From: Streptosporangiaceae bacterium NEAU-GS5
GTDB lineage: Bacteria; Actinomycetota; Actinomycetes; Streptosporangiales; Streptosporangiaceae
DNA length: 64,000 nt
Assembly (NCBI GenBank): GCA_017592665.1
Contig: JAGFNW010000007.1
Location: forward strand, 186,001-250,000
Reading direction: 5' to 3'
Shown here: positions 48,241 to 57,214 of the stretch, piece after piece
Numbering within the stretch: position 1 is the stretch's first letter
Layout: every line of letters starts with the position of its first letter
Position numbers and translations under genes: made by a program
Notes under the pieces: generated by a model
What the model was told of the DNA's origin: nothing
The model's database searches: none
What the model saw: only the letters and a program-made list of their open reading frames with translations

Positions 48241-48273
48241 GTTCATTTAGCGGTAGAGGTTCGTTCACGAAAA
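48241..48273. promoter_or_regulatory. PHO-box-like 11-bp direct repeats
   Basis: GTTCATTTAGC (48241-48251), a degenerate unit (48252-48262) and GTTCACGAAAA (48263-48273) are in exact 11-bp register. GTTCA-type 11-bp units are the known PhoP/RegX3 target in Streptomyces. The site lies between divergent senX3 and phoU, 20 bp before phoU, where PHO boxes are expected. Confidence 0.65.
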
Positions 48274-48292
48274 CGCGCGTAGCGTGACGGGC

Positions 48293-48943
48293 ATGCGCGA
48301 CGCGTACCACGACGAACTCGAAGCCCTGACCGACCGCCTGGTCGAAATGACCCGCCTCGTGCGATCGGCCATCTCCCGCGGCACCACCGCGCTGCTCGAT
48401 GCCGATCTGCAGCTGGCCGAAAGCGTGATCTCCGCCGATGAGGAGGTCGACCGCAATCACCGCGAGCTGGAGCGCGACATCTATGAGCTGATGGCCACCC
48501 AGCAGCCGGTCGCCGTCGACCTGCGCGTCGTGATCACGGCCCTGCGTATGGCCTCCGACCTGGAGCGGATGGGCGACCTGGCGGAGCACATCGCCAAGAT
48601 CGCGCGGATGCGCCACCCCGACTCGGCCATTCCCGCGTCGGTCCGCGACACCTTCGTCGAGATGGGCGCCATCGCCGAGCGGATCGTCACCAAGGCGGGG
48701 GTCTGCATCTCCGAGCGCGACACCGAGGCCGCCAAGGAGCTCGAGGCCGACGACGACGCGATGGACCGGCTGCACCGGCGGCTGTTCCGCGTCCTGCTCA
48801 GCAAGGATTGGGACCACGGCATCGAGCCGGCCATCGACATCACGCTCGCCGGGCGTTACTACGAGCGCTACGCCGACCACGCGGTGCGCGTCGCCCGCGA
48901 CGTCGTCTACCTCGTGACCGGCACCCGCGAAAACGGCAACTGA
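48293..48943 (+). CDS. phoU: Phosphate signalling protein PhoU
   Basis: 216 residues: two three-helix bundle repeats. MRDAYHDELEALTDRLVEM, SADEEVDRNHRELERDIYELMATQQPVA (read in two parts), LRVVITALRMASDLERMGDLAEHIAKI and a second set near the end (ITLAGRYYERYADHAVRVARDV) hold the ExxxD metal-cluster motifs. PhoU represses the Pho response when phosphate is ample, linking the Pst transporter to SenX3. Start ATG at 48293; a strong terminator follows. Confidence 0.95.
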   Translation: MRDAYHDELEALTDRLVEMTRLVRSAISRGTTALLDADLQLAESVISADEEVDRNHRELERDIYELMATQQPVAVDLRVVITALRMASDLERMGDLAEHIAKIARMRHPDSAIPASVRDTFVEMGAIAERIVTKAGVCISERDTEAAKELEADDDAMDRLHRRLFRVLLSKDWDHGIEPAIDITLAGRYYERYADHAVRVARDVVYLVTGTRENGN

Positions 48944-48964
48944 CCGACAGGCCTTAATGACGGG

Positions 48965-48997
48965 GAAAGCCCCGGCCCTCGGGGGGCCGGGGCTTTC
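48965..48997. terminator. Bidirectional terminator between phoU and gpmA
   Basis: GAAAGCCCCGGCCC (48965-48978) and GGGCCGGGGCTTTC (48984-48997) form a 14-bp stem with a 5-nt loop, located between the two convergent genes. Confidence 0.9.
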
Positions 48998-49013
48998 GCC
49001 ATCTGATGATCGG

Positions 49014-49742
49014 TTATTTGCCCTGGTTGGCGACCGCGACGATGGCCGCCTCCGCGGCCTCCGGGTCGAGGTAGCCGGAGCTGACGGGCGTGAAGTCGTC
49101 GTCCAGCTCGTAGCGGAGCGGGATGCCGGTCGGGATGTTGAGCGCGGCGATGTCGGCGTCGCTGATCCCGTCGAGGTGCTTGACCAGCGCGCGCAGCGAG
49201 TTGCCGTGCGCGACCACGAGGACCGTGCGCCCGGCGGCGAGGTCGGGCACGATCGCGTCATACCAATAGGGCAGCATGCGCTCCACGACATCCTTCAGGC
49301 ACTCGGTGCGCGGGCTGGGGATGGTGGCGTAACGCGGGTCGCCGGCCTGGGAGAACTCGGCGTCGTCGGCGAGCGGGGGCGGCGGGGTGTCATACGAGCG
49401 GCGCCACAGCATGAACTGCTCGTCGCCGAACTCGGCCCGGGTCTGCGCCTTGTCCTTGCCCTGCAGGGCGCCATAGTGGCGCTCGTTGAGCCGCCATGAG
49501 CGCTGGACCGGCAGCCACAGCAGGTCGGCGGTCTCGAGGGCCAGATTGGCGGTCCTGATCGCGCGGGTCAGCACCGACGTGTGCACCACGTCGGGCCGGA
49601 GCCCGGCCTCCACGAGCAGCTGCCCGCCACGCCGTGCCTCCTCCTCCCCCGTGTGCGAGAGGTTGACGTCCACCCAGCCGGTGAACAGGCCTTTGACGTT
49701 CCACTCGCTCTCGCCGTGCCGCAGCAGCACCAAAGTCGACAT
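49014..49742 (-). CDS. gpmA: 2,3-bisphosphoglycerate-dependent phosphoglycerate mutase
   Basis: 242 residues. The phospho-His motif [12 protein letters not shown] is at the start; [35 protein letters not shown], and the second His in [17 protein letters not shown] complete the active site. It interconverts 3- and 2-phosphoglycerate in glycolysis. Position between ybjN/mshA and senX3-regX3 is the same as M. tuberculosis gpm1. Confidence 0.96.
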   Translation of the reverse strand: MSTLVLLRHGESEWNVKGLFTGWVDVNLSHTGEEEARRGGQLLVEAGLRPDVVHTSVLTRAIRTANLALETADLLWLPVQRSWRLNERHYGALQGKDKAQTRAEFGDEQFMLWRRSYDTPPPPLADDAEFSQAGDPRYATIPSPRTECLKDVVERMLPYWYDAIVPDLAAGRTVLVVAHGNSLRALVKHLDGISDADIAALNIPTGIPLRYELDDDFTPVSSGYLDPEAAEAAIVAVANQGK

Positions 49743-49925
49743 AGCGGCAATCCTATCGGCGCTCTAGGTGCCGCGACCGACAAGGTTTGCCCTGAAGGAG
49801 CGGTGTCCAGAGTGGTGCATCGCAAGGCGGAGGAGGGAGCCAGCCTGGTGGGCTGGTGACCGACGACAACGCGGCGAGGTGCCGGTCTGGGCGACGCGAC
49901 GGGGCAAAGATTGGCGGGAGGGGCA

Positions 49926-50411
49926 CTAGTGTCTGTCAGGGTCGGCGAAGCGGGCGAAGGCCTGGAGGTTGGCCAGCGATTCGCCGCGTTTGACGCGCCA
50001 CGCCCACTCCTTACGGATGGAGGTGGCGAAGCCCAATTCCAGCGCCCGGTCGAAGGACTCGTCGGCGTAGGTGAGCACGCAGCCGAGCAGCCGGTCGATC
50101 TCGGCGTCGTCGACGGCGGACAGGGGGATCCGGCCGACCAGATAGACGTCGCCGATCTCGTCGAGCGCGAAGTGCACGCCGTACATGGAGCCGTTCTTGG
50201 CCAGCAGCCACCGGTAGAAGTCGGCGTGGTTCTCGTCGGGTTTGCGGCAGAAGAACGCCTCGATGTTGAGCGCCTGGTCGCCGACGACGAGCCAGGTCAT
50301 GGTGGCGAGCTTGTGCTGACCGGGCAGCGTCACCAGGAACGCGCCCGGTCGCGGCTGCTCGTACGCGAGGTCCGCCGCCTTCAGCGCGGCCTCGATCACC
50401 TCGGACGTCAC
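49926..50411 (-). CDS. YbjN domain protein
   Basis: 161 residues from a GTG that overlaps the mshA stop (GTGA). [30 protein letters not shown] (first 30 residues), [50 protein letters not shown] and the C-terminal [22 protein letters not shown] match the actinobacterial YbjN family (like Rv0487). The fold resembles type III secretion chaperones. It is always found next to mshA; a chaperone role in that unit is a guess. Confidence 0.92.
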   Translation of the reverse strand: MTSEVIEAALKAADLAYEQPRPGAFLVTLPGQHKLATMTWLVVGDQALNIEAFFCRKPDENHADFYRWLLAKNGSMYGVHFALDEIGDVYLVGRIPLSAVDDAEIDRLLGCVLTYADESFDRALELGFATSIRKEWAWRVKRGESLANLQAFARFADPDRH

Positions 50412-51700
50412 GAGGGCAACCCTACGGGGACCCGGTGCAGCTGGGCCATGGCGCCCGCGTAGACGTCGACGAGGCGGGCGGCGGTCGCCGACCAGCCGAA
50501 GGCGGCCGCGTGCCGTACGGCGTTGGCCGACAGGAAGTCCCGCCAGGCCGGCCGCACCACCAGCTTGGACAGGACCCGCGACCAGTCGTGCGGATCGTGG
50601 CCCTCGACGAGCATCCCGGAGATCCCGTCCCGTACGGCGGTGCGCAGGCCGCCCACAGAGGCGGCCACGACCGGTGTGCCGCACGCCTGCGACTCCAGGG
50701 CCACGAGGCCGAACGACTCGTTGTACGAGGGGACCACCGTCAGGTCGGCGGCCCGATACCAGTCGGCCAGCTCATGCTGGGGCGCGGGCGGCGCGAGCCG
50801 TACGACATCGGAGATGCCGAGTTCGGCGGCGAGATCGGTGATCAGGGAGGGGCGGGCCAGGCCGTTTCCGCTGGGTCCGCCCACGCAGGCCACGACGAGC
50901 CGGTCGCGCAGCCCGGGGTCGTCGACCAGCATCCGCGCGGCCGCCTTGAGCAGCACGTCGGGCGCCTTCAGGGGCTGGATCCTGCCGACGAACAGCAGCA
51001 CGACGGCGTCCTGCGGCAGGCCGAGCCGGTGCCGGGCCGCGCCCGGGGAGGCCGGCTGGAAGACCGACAGGTTCACGCCCGGGTTGACCACGCGGACCAG
51101 TTCGGCCGGGGCGTTGTAGAGGGTGATCAGCTCTTCGGCCTCGGCCGTGGTGTTGGCGACCAGGCGGTCGGCCACCTCGACGACCTGTTCCTCGCCGAGC
51201 ACGCGGGCCGTGGGCTCGGGGCGGTCGCCCTCGGCCAGCAGCAGGTTCTTGACCTTGGCCATGGTGTGCATGGTGTGCACGAGCGGCACGCCCCAGCGCT
51301 CCTTGGCCAGCCACCCGACCTGGCCGGACAGCCAGTAGTGCGAGTGGATCACGTCATAGCGGCCCGGGTCGTAGATGGCCTCGGCACGCAGCACCCCCGA
51401 CAGGAACGCGCATAGCTGGCCTGGGAGATCGGCCCGGTCCAGCTCCTCGTACGGCCCGGCCGTGACGTGCCGCACGCTCACCCCCGGCGCCAGCTCCACG
51501 ATCGGGGGCAGGTCCCTGGCCGTCTGCCGAGTGAAGATCTCGACCTCGGTGCCCAGGGCCGCCAGCCGTTTGGCGACCTCGACGATGTAGACGTTCATGC
51601 CACCCGCGTCGCCCGTCCCGGGCTGATCCAGCGGGGACGTGTGCATGCTGATCGTCGCGACCCGGTTGACCCGACTACCCGGAAGCCGGCTAAGCGTCAC
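50408..51700 (-). CDS. mshA: D-inositol-3-phosphate glycosyltransferase MshA
   Basis: 430 residues from GTG at 51698-51700, eight bases after GGAGGT. GT-B fold, family GT4: [71 protein letters not shown] and the E(x7)E motif [10 protein letters not shown]. It joins N-acetylglucosamine from UDP-GlcNAc to inositol 3-phosphate, the first step of mycothiol synthesis and a marker of actinobacteria. Operon with ybjN. Confidence 0.96.
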   Translation of the reverse strand: MTLSRLPGSRVNRVATISMHTSPLDQPGTGDAGGMNVYIVEVAKRLAALGTEVEIFTRQTARDLPPIVELAPGVSVRHVTAGPYEELDRADLPGQLCAFLSGVLRAEAIYDPGRYDVIHSHYWLSGQVGWLAKERWGVPLVHTMHTMAKVKNLLLAEGDRPEPTARVLGEEQVVEVADRLVANTTAEAEELITLYNAPAELVRVVNPGVNLSVFQPASPGAARHRLGLPQDAVVLLFVGRIQPLKAPDVLLKAAARMLVDDPGLRDRLVVACVGGPSGNGLARPSLITDLAAELGISDVVRLAPPAPQHELADWYRAADLTVVPSYNESFGLVALESQACGTPVVAASVGGLRTAVRDGISGMLVEGHDPHDWSRVLSKLVVRPAWRDFLSANAVRHAAAFGWSATAARLVDVYAGAMAQLHRVPVGLPS

Positions 51701-51778
51701 CAGGACCACCTCCGGAGAGGTTATAACCGACAAAACCCCGACAAGATTCCCCCTGGATACAGCTGAAAGAATGCGGAT

Positions 51779-52522
51779 ATGACGAAGACGGCGGTGGTGA
51801 CCGGAGCGAGCAGCGGCATCGGGGCGGCGACGGCGCGGCGGCTGGCCGCGGAGGGGTATGACGTGGTGGCCGCGGCCAGGCGATTCGACCGGCTGGAGAA
51901 GCTGGCCGCCGAGGTTCCCGGGATCCGGCCCGTCGCGCTCGACGTCACCTCGCAGGAGTCCGTCGACGCCCTGGCAGGCACGCTCGACCACTGCGACGTG
52001 CTGGTCAACGTCGCCGGCGGCGCCTTCGGGCTCGAGCCGGTGATCGCGGCGAAGGTCGACGACTGGCAGTGGATGTACGAGGTCAACGTGGTCGGGTCGC
52101 TCCGCATGACCCGCGCCCTCGCGCCGCTGCTGATCGGGTCGGGCGACGGCGTGCTGGTCATGCTCACGTCCACGGCCGGCTTCGTCTCGTACGAGGGCGG
52201 CGGCGGCTACTGCGCGGCCAAGCACGCGCAGACGGCGATGACCGAGACGCTCCGGCTCGAGCTCTACGACCAGCCGGTGCGGGTGATCGAGGTGGCGCCC
52301 GGCATGGTGCGGACGGAGGAGTTCGCGCTCAACCGGTTCGAGGGCGACGCCGAGCGCGCCGCGAAGATCTACGAGGGCGTCGCGGAGCCGCTGACCGCCG
52401 ACGACGTCGCCGACGTGATCGCGTTCGCGGTGACCAGGCCGCCGCACGTCAACATCGACCGGATCGTCGTCCGGCCGCGCGCCCAGGCCGCGCAGCACAA
52501 GGTCCACCGCGTTCTGTCCTGA
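51779..52522 (+). CDS. SDR family oxidoreductase
   Basis: 247 residues. [23 protein letters not shown] carries the NADP-binding TGxxxGIG; ARRFDRL with Arg after strand 2 favours NADP(H). [32 protein letters not shown] (Ser, Tyr, Lys) complete the active site. It resembles YdfG/serine 3-dehydrogenase-like enzymes. Divergent from mshA, matching the position of Rv0484c in M. tuberculosis. Confidence 0.94.
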   Translation: MTKTAVVTGASSGIGAATARRLAAEGYDVVAAARRFDRLEKLAAEVPGIRPVALDVTSQESVDALAGTLDHCDVLVNVAGGAFGLEPVIAAKVDDWQWMYEVNVVGSLRMTRALAPLLIGSGDGVLVMLTSTAGFVSYEGGGGYCAAKHAQTAMTETLRLELYDQPVRVIEVAPGMVRTEEFALNRFEGDAERAAKIYEGVAEPLTADDVADVIAFAVTRPPHVNIDRIVVRPRAQAAQHKVHRVLS

Positions 52523-52534
52523 GGATCGTGCGTC

Positions 52535-53308
52535 GTGAGGCATGTCGGGGAGATCACCCGTGGCACGACCGCGCACAACCGGCTGCGGCGGTCGGACCGC
52601 TGGATCGTCGCCCGCCACGGCCCGCTGTTGCGCCGGCCGCGGCCGCTGGTCGTCGATCTTGGGTACGGCGCCACGCCGGTCACGACATTTGAACTTTTCA
52701 ACCGGTTGAGGCGCGTGAACCCGGACGTCGAGGTGGTCGGGATCGAGATCGACCCGGCCCGGGTGGCGGCGGCCAAGCCGTACGAGACGAAGGGGTTGAG
52801 CTTCGTCAGAGGCGGCTTCGAGCTGCCGACGGCGCGCCCGCCGGTGCTGGTGCGGGCCTTCAACGTGCTCAGGCAGTACGGCGAGGCGGACGCGTGGACC
52901 CATTGGGATCTGCTGCGATCCCGGATCGACCGGGCCGGGGTGATCGTGGAGGGCACCTGCTCGGAGATCGGGCACCGGGCCGTCTGGGTCGCGCTCGACG
53001 CGGCCGGGCCGCGCACGCTCACCTTCGCGGCCCGGTTCAGGGGTTTCACCCGCCCTTCCGACCTGGCGGAACGGCTGCCGAAGACGCTCATCCACCGCAA
53101 CGTGCCGGGCGAGCCGATCCACGCGTTCCTGACCGAATGGGATCGGGCGTGGGACGTCTCGGCGCCGTTCGGCGCGTACGGCGTGCGGCAGCGCTGGATC
53201 GCCGCCGCCCGCCTGCTGGCCAAGACCTGGCCGGTGCTGGACGGGCCCGCGCGCTGGCGGCTCGGCGAGCTCACCATCCCATGGCCCGGCCGACAGCGGT
53301 TACCCTGA
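52535..53308 (+). CDS. Class I SAM-dependent methyltransferase-like protein
   Basis: 257 residues, GTG start. [22 protein letters not shown] is followed by the SAM-binding core ([36 protein letters not shown]) and [17 protein letters not shown]. The C-terminal half ([39 protein letters not shown]) is conserved among actinobacteria but its substrate is unknown. It follows the SDR gene by 12 bp, so they are probably co-transcribed. Confidence 0.86.
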   Translation: MRHVGEITRGTTAHNRLRRSDRWIVARHGPLLRRPRPLVVDLGYGATPVTTFELFNRLRRVNPDVEVVGIEIDPARVAAAKPYETKGLSFVRGGFELPTARPPVLVRAFNVLRQYGEADAWTHWDLLRSRIDRAGVIVEGTCSEIGHRAVWVALDAAGPRTLTFAARFRGFTRPSDLAERLPKTLIHRNVPGEPIHAFLTEWDRAWDVSAPFGAYGVRQRWIAAARLLAKTWPVLDGPARWRLGELTIPWPGRQRLP

Positions 53309-53321
53309 TGGCGTGGCGGGA

Positions 53322-53354
53322 CGTAGGGGGCCCTCTACGAGGCGTAGTACTACG
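53322..53354. promoter_or_regulatory. Cluster of CTACG half-sites, candidate BlaI operator
   Basis: Four alternating half-sites occur: CGTAG (53322-53326), CTACG (53335-53339), CGTAG (53343-53347) and CTACG (53350-53354), with gaps of 8, 3 and 2 bp. The last two make the palindrome CGTAGTACTACG. TACTAC-type half-sites are those of BlaI repressors. The cluster ends 11 bp before the blaI-like start. Confidence 0.65.
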
Positions 53355-53365
53355 AGGAATAGACT

Positions 53366-53731
53366 GTGAGCGTGAAGGGTCTCGGCGAGCTTGAGCGCAG
53401 CATCATGGACGTCCTGTGGGCGGAGCACGCCCCGCTGACCGCCCGCGAGGTGGGCCGCCTGATCGCGGCGCGCGACCTCGCGCCGACCACGGTCATGACC
53501 GTGCTCGACCGGCTGACCCGCAAAGGGTTCCTCACACGCACCCGGGATGGCCGCGCCTGGCGCTACCAGCCCGCTGAGAGCCGCGACGCCTACGTCGCCG
53601 AGCTCATGCTCGAGGCCCTCGACATGACCGGCGACCGGAGCGCGGCGCTCACCCGCTTCGCGCAGACCGTGTCCGGCGACGAGGCCGAAATCCTGCGCAA
53701 AGCTCTGGAAGAGCTGGAGGAGGAGCGGTGA
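53366..53731 (+). CDS. BlaI/MecI/CopY family transcriptional repressor
   Basis: 121 residues from GTG at 53366 (GAGGA seven bases upstream). VKGLGELERSIMDVLWAEHAPLTAREV, TTVMTVLDRLTRKGFLTRTRDGRAWRYQP and SRDAYVAELMLEAL identify BlaI. The stop overlaps the start of an M56 protease (GTGA), the usual repressor-protease pair that senses cell-wall antibiotics or envelope stress. Autoregulation through the operator cluster just upstream is likely. Confidence 0.94.
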   Translation: MSVKGLGELERSIMDVLWAEHAPLTAREVGRLIAARDLAPTTVMTVLDRLTRKGFLTRTRDGRAWRYQPAESRDAYVAELMLEALDMTGDRSAALTRFAQTVSGDEAEILRKALEELEEER

Positions 53732-54597
53732 CCACAGCTGCGGTCTTAGCGGTGCTCGCGATGGCGTGCGCGCTCGCCTCCTGGCGGCTCACGTCGGCCC
53801 GCTGGACCGCGCGCGCACCGCGCACCGCCATCTTCCTGTGGCAGTCCCTGGGAGTGACCTGGGGGCTGGCGAGCACGGGCGCCCTTTTGTCGTACGCGCT
53901 GGCGCCACGGGGCGTGCTGCCCGGGCTGACGGCGCTCGGCACGGGGATGCCGAAACGGCTCGACCAGGTGCTCGCGCTGGCGGGCGGCCTGACGCTGCTC
54001 GGCGTCCTGATCGCCGTGCTGCTCGCGGCCGTCGCGCAGACGCTGAGCGCGCGGCGCCGGCATCGCGTTCTGCTGCGCCTGATCGCCCGCGACGAGCCGG
54101 GGGTGCCCGGCGTGCGCGTGGTCGACCATCCGGGCGCGGCGGCCTACTGCTTGCCCGGGTTGAAGTCGCAGGTCGTGGTCAGCGCCGGCACGCTCAGGCT
54201 GCTGTCACCCGACGAGCTGCGCGCCGTGCTCGCGCATGAGGCGGCGCACGCGCGCGAGCGGCACGACCTGGTGCTGCTCCCGTTCGCCGCGCTCCGCCAG
54301 GCCGTGCCGGTGGCGCGGATCGCGCACGACGCGGTGGCCCTGCTGATCGAGATGGCCGCCGACGACCGCGCGCGGCGCTACTGCTCGGCGAAGCGGCTGG
54401 CCACGGCGCTGCTGCGCTTCGGCAGCGCGGGCTCGATCCCCGCGCCGAACGGGGCGCTCGGCGCCTACTCGGATCATGTGATGGCGCGGGTCGAGCGGCT
54501 GATGCGGCCCGCCACGCTGCCGAGACACGCCCGGCTGACCATCGTCGCCGGCTCGGCGCTGCTCGCCATGTCGGCTCCCCTGCTGTGGGTGATTTAG
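53728..54597 (+). CDS. M56 family (BlaR1-like) membrane metallopeptidase
   Basis: 289 residues, about five membrane helices. The zinc site VLAHEAAHARERHD (HExxH) is at about residues 168-181, with the third ligand probably in LIEMAADDRARR. Before it are GVPGVRVVDHPGAAAYCLPG and VVVSAGTLRLLSPDELRAV. No extracellular penicillin-binding domain is present, so the stimulus is not directly a beta-lactam by sequence. It probably cuts the co-encoded BlaI repressor after sensing a signal. Confidence 0.93.
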   Translation: MTTAAVLAVLAMACALASWRLTSARWTARAPRTAIFLWQSLGVTWGLASTGALLSYALAPRGVLPGLTALGTGMPKRLDQVLALAGGLTLLGVLIAVLLAAVAQTLSARRRHRVLLRLIARDEPGVPGVRVVDHPGAAAYCLPGLKSQVVVSAGTLRLLSPDELRAVLAHEAAHARERHDLVLLPFAALRQAVPVARIAHDAVALLIEMAADDRARRYCSAKRLATALLRFGSAGSIPAPNGALGAYSDHVMARVERLMRPATLPRHARLTIVAGSALLAMSAPLLWVI

Positions 54598-54628
54598 CTC
54601 ATATTTTAGCCTTCCGCTAGCGTCGCGT

Positions 54629-54640
54629 TTGCAATTGCAA
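54629..54640. promoter_or_regulatory. TTGCAATTGCAA palindrome before the XRE regulator
   Basis: A perfect 12-bp palindrome 23 bp before the ATG at 54664. It is the only such palindrome seen in this gap and is a good autoregulatory site for the XRE protein. It differs from a Nur box in having no spacer. Confidence 0.5.
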
Positions 54641-54663
54641 GCATCGTGACGCAGACTGTGGGT

Positions 54664-55050
54664 ATGGAAATACCGAAGGTCGGCTCGATCGGCGAGTACA
54701 TCCGGGAGCAGCGCCGCCAGGCGAAGATCTCGCTCCGGCAACTCGCCTCTCAGGCAGGGGTCTCCAACCCTTATCTGAGCCAGATCGAGCGTGGCCTGCG
54801 CAAACCGAGCGCGGAGATCCTCAATCAGATCGCCAAGGGTCTGCACATCTCCGCTCAGGCGCTCTATGTGCAGGCCGGTCTCATCGACGATCGCGAGCCC
54901 GCCAGTGACGTGGTGGCCGCGATCAGAGCCGACATCACGATCACCGAGCGCCAGCGCCAGGTGTTGATCGATATCTACGAGTCTTTTCGGAAAGACAACG
55001 ATAAGGAAGCCAATGATGCCTCTCTCGACCGAGGTCAAGAAGATCACTGA
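54664..55050 (+). CDS. XRE family helix-turn-helix regulator (Rv0474-like)
   Basis: 128 residues from ATG at 54664, chosen because relatives start just before the conserved IGEYIREQRRQAKISLRQLA. The HTH continues AGVSNPYLSQIERGLRKPSAEILNQIAKGL, read as residues about 30-60. A C-terminal helix ERQRQVLIDIYESFRKDN is typical of the regulators found beside hbhA. The gene overlaps the HbhA-like gene by 35 bp. A GTG 18 bp upstream is an alternative start. Confidence 0.9.
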   Translation: MEIPKVGSIGEYIREQRRQAKISLRQLASQAGVSNPYLSQIERGLRKPSAEILNQIAKGLHISAQALYVQAGLIDDREPASDVVAAIRADITITERQRQVLIDIYESFRKDNDKEANDASLDRGQEDH

Positions 55051-55687
55051 CACCAAGCCCTTCTATGCTCTGACCGGCGTCGGCGACTTCGCCGTCGAGA
55101 AGCTCCGCGAGCTGCAGTCGCGCCGCGACGAGCTGCCGGCCCGGGCCAAGGAGGTCCAGGCCAAGGCCCAGGAGTATGCGAAGGATTTCCCGGCCAAGGC
55201 GCAGGCCTACGCCAACGAGTTCCCGGCCAAGGCCCGCGAGATCCCCTCGAAGGCCCGTGAGTATGCCGACTCCGTCACCACCATGCTGACCGAGCTCTAC
55301 GACGAGATGGCCGTCCGCGGCCGCAAGGTCGCCAAGAACGGCAAGCCGACCGGCAGGTCCACGCGCCCGCTGACCAACCCGGCCACCGCCAAGGCCGCGG
55401 CCGTCAAGCCCGCCTCCGCGAAGCCGGCGTCCGCCAAGAGCACCTCCGCGAAGCCGGCCTCCGCCAAGAGCGTCCCGGCCAAGCCCGTCTCCGCCAAGAC
55501 CGTCTCCGCGAAGACCGAGCCCGCGAAGACCGTCTCCGCGAAGAGCGCGCCCGCTCGCAAGCCGACCGCCAAGAAGCCGGTCACCAGCACGAGCACGCCC
55601 AGCCACACCACCGCCGGCCACACCACCAGCGGCCACAGCCCGGCCGCCGGCAGCAACGGCGCCGGCAGCGCCATGCACAAGGCCTGA
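55016..55687 (+). CDS. HbhA-like protein with lysine-rich C-terminal repeats
   Basis: 223 residues from ATG at 55016 (an adjacent ATG at 55013 is also possible; AAGGAAG upstream). Residues about 1-110 are a helical, coiled-coil-prone region (KPFYALTGVGDFAVEKLREL, KAKEVQAKAQEYAKDFPAKA) as in heparin-binding haemagglutinin. The C-terminal about 100 residues repeat a 5-residue SAKxx motif more than ten times (KPASAKSTSAKPASAKSVPA), then a Thr/Ser/His tail. The lysine-rich tail of HbhA binds sulfated glycans. No signal peptide. A role in adhesion is not implied for a non-pathogen. Confidence 0.88.
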   Translation: MPLSTEVKKITDTKPFYALTGVGDFAVEKLRELQSRRDELPARAKEVQAKAQEYAKDFPAKAQAYANEFPAKAREIPSKAREYADSVTTMLTELYDEMAVRGRKVAKNGKPTGRSTRPLTNPATAKAAAVKPASAKPASAKSTSAKPASAKSVPAKPVSAKTVSAKTEPAKTVSAKSAPARKPTAKKPVTSTSTPSHTTAGHTTSGHSPAAGSNGAGSAMHKA

Positions 55688-56020
55688 CGATCCGCCAGGC
55701 CACGCACACGGCCTGACGAATCGCCGGCTCGCCACTCTCGGCGTCTGGCGCCGCTGGGCACCAAGCCCATCCTCAAGAGGACCCCGCCGTCTCCCGGCGC
55801 GGGTCCTCTTGCGCATCAAGCACCCATCGGGAACACGGGCGCATTTCAGATGCCACTCGGCGGCGCAGTGGCGTTCAGCTCCGGACACGGCGCGGTGCGA
55901 CTCGGTGCGGGAGCGCGGCGGATTGGGGCTGAGCAGGCGGTCAGGGGGCCTACAGGGGGCCGCAAGTGCGTGGCAAGGGTGCTCAAGTGCGCCGAAAGGA
56001 CCCCGGCGCACGATCGGGAC
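55688..56020 (+). other. 333-bp interval between the HbhA-like and CAP genes
   Basis: Holds the HbhA terminator hairpin and an imperfect duplication of GGCCTGACGA (55681-55690 and 55710-55719) at the end of the HbhA gene. The rest is open in one frame continuous with the CAP gene but lacks a start context; no other gene is seen. Confidence 0.5.
55774..55811 (+). terminator. Hairpin after the HbhA-like gene
   Basis: CAAGAGGACCC (55774-55784) and GGGTCCTCTTG (55801-55811) form a perfect 11-bp stem, extended by further GC pairs in the loop. Confidence 0.8.
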
Positions 56021-56725
56021 ATGAAACACCTCGTCCTCCTCGGAACAGCCGTACTCGCGGGCGCCGCCCTCACCGTCACCGCCTCCCCCGCGATGGCCGC
56101 CACGCCTCTTGCAGGTGCCGCGAGCTGCGCGGACATCGACTTCGTCTACCAGCCGCAGTCCGCCTTCCCCGACACGGCCAGGGGACGCTACGACTACATG
56201 CGCCAGTCGAGCATCATCGAGCAGTCGGTCCTGTGCCTGGTCAACGCCGAACGCACGAGCCGCGGGCTGCAACCCGTCAAGCGCTACCTCGCCCTACGCG
56301 GCACGACCGTCGCGCTCAGCAGCGCCACCTACAAGGAAGTCGCCGCCGCGGTCCGGATCCGCTGGTGGGGCACCGTGAAGCAGGTCGGCAAGTGCACTCC
56401 CCTGGCGTACGACCCGACCCGTTGCGACCCCCACATCAACCCTGAGACGGGAACCGATCCCGGGGCACGGGCCAAGGCCGCCGGCTACTGCAAGAACGGC
56501 ACCTCCTGGGCCGTCGGCGAGAACGCCTACCTCGGATGGGGCGCCGCGTCGGTCACGCCCAGAGCCGCCGTCACGTGGTGGATGGGCAGCGCGCCGCACC
56601 GCGCCACCATCCTCACCGCCGGGTACACCGAGCTGTACACCAAGACCGCCTACGGCAGCGCCGACCCGTCGGTCTCCACCACCCCGGCCATGACCTACCT
56701 CCAGACCTTCGGCCGCTGCAGCTGA
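56021..56725 (+). CDS. Secreted CAP-domain protein
   Basis: 234 residues from ATG at 56021. Signal peptide ends about residue 27 (ASPAMAATP). The CAP/SCP fold is indicated by LCLVNAERTSRGLQPVKR (about 70-87), AVGENAYLGWG, AVTWWMGSAPHRATIL and the end MTYLQTFGRC. Cys pairs (ASCADID, VLCLV, KCTPLAYDPTRCDP) suggest disulfides. The canonical His of the SAxxHSxxM motif is not present (ALSSATYKEVAA), so a non-enzymatic binding role is more likely. It interrupts the HbhA-DUF2516 gene order. Confidence 0.86.
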   Translation: MKHLVLLGTAVLAGAALTVTASPAMAATPLAGAASCADIDFVYQPQSAFPDTARGRYDYMRQSSIIEQSVLCLVNAERTSRGLQPVKRYLALRGTTVALSSATYKEVAAAVRIRWWGTVKQVGKCTPLAYDPTRCDPHINPETGTDPGARAKAAGYCKNGTSWAVGENAYLGWGAASVTPRAAVTWWMGSAPHRATILTAGYTELYTKTAYGSADPSVSTTPAMTYLQTFGRCS

Positions 56726-56844
56726 CACCGGCCGCTCCTCAGCATCGGCCCGCCCCGCGAGGGCGTTGGGCGTGCGCACGGCCTGTACGAGTGGCGTGGA
56801 CGCATTAGTCTGGACGAGACCCGCCATGACGATGAGGAGCGGCA

Positions 56845-57195
56845 ATGCTCGACCTTATGTCCGGCACCTACAACATCCTGACCGTGATCTTCCTGCTCCT
56901 CGGGCTCGCCGCGTTCGTTATGACGGTGATCGCCCTGTTTCATGCGATCAGGACGCCGCCCCGTAGCTTCGCCGTGGCGGGGAAGCAGACGAAGCAGCTG
57001 TGGCTGATCATCCTCGGCTTCGCCGCGCTCTTCACGTTCGCCGCGGCCGTGGGATACATCGCCATCCTCGGCAGCGGCGGCATCTTCGTGATCGCGGCGG
57101 TCATCGCGTCCGGCATCTATCTGGCCGACGTGAAGCCGGCCGTCAACGAATATCGCGGCGGCGGGGGCAACAACGGCCCCTACGGCCCCTGGTAG
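56845..57195 (+). CDS. DUF2516 family membrane protein (Rv0476-like)
   Basis: 116 residues: hydrophobic segments ILTVIFLLLGLAAFVMTVIAL, LWLIILGFAALFTFAAAVGY and GIFVIAAVIASGIYLADVKP, the typical three-segment DUF2516 plan, with HAIRTPPRSF between the first two and a Gly/Asn/Pro tail (GGGGNNGPYGPW). Function unknown. In mycobacteria it follows hbhA directly. Confidence 0.92.
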   Translation: MLDLMSGTYNILTVIFLLLGLAAFVMTVIALFHAIRTPPRSFAVAGKQTKQLWLIILGFAALFTFAAAVGYIAILGSGGIFVIAAVIASGIYLADVKPAVNEYRGGGGNNGPYGPW

Positions 57196-57214
57196 AGATC
57201 TCCGCTGAATGCCC

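Noticed and set aside
50408-53122. A 904-codon minus-strand frame covering mshA and beyond.
   Set aside because: Only the last 430 codons match MshA; the earlier part is antisense to an SDR and a methyltransferase gene and has no domain.
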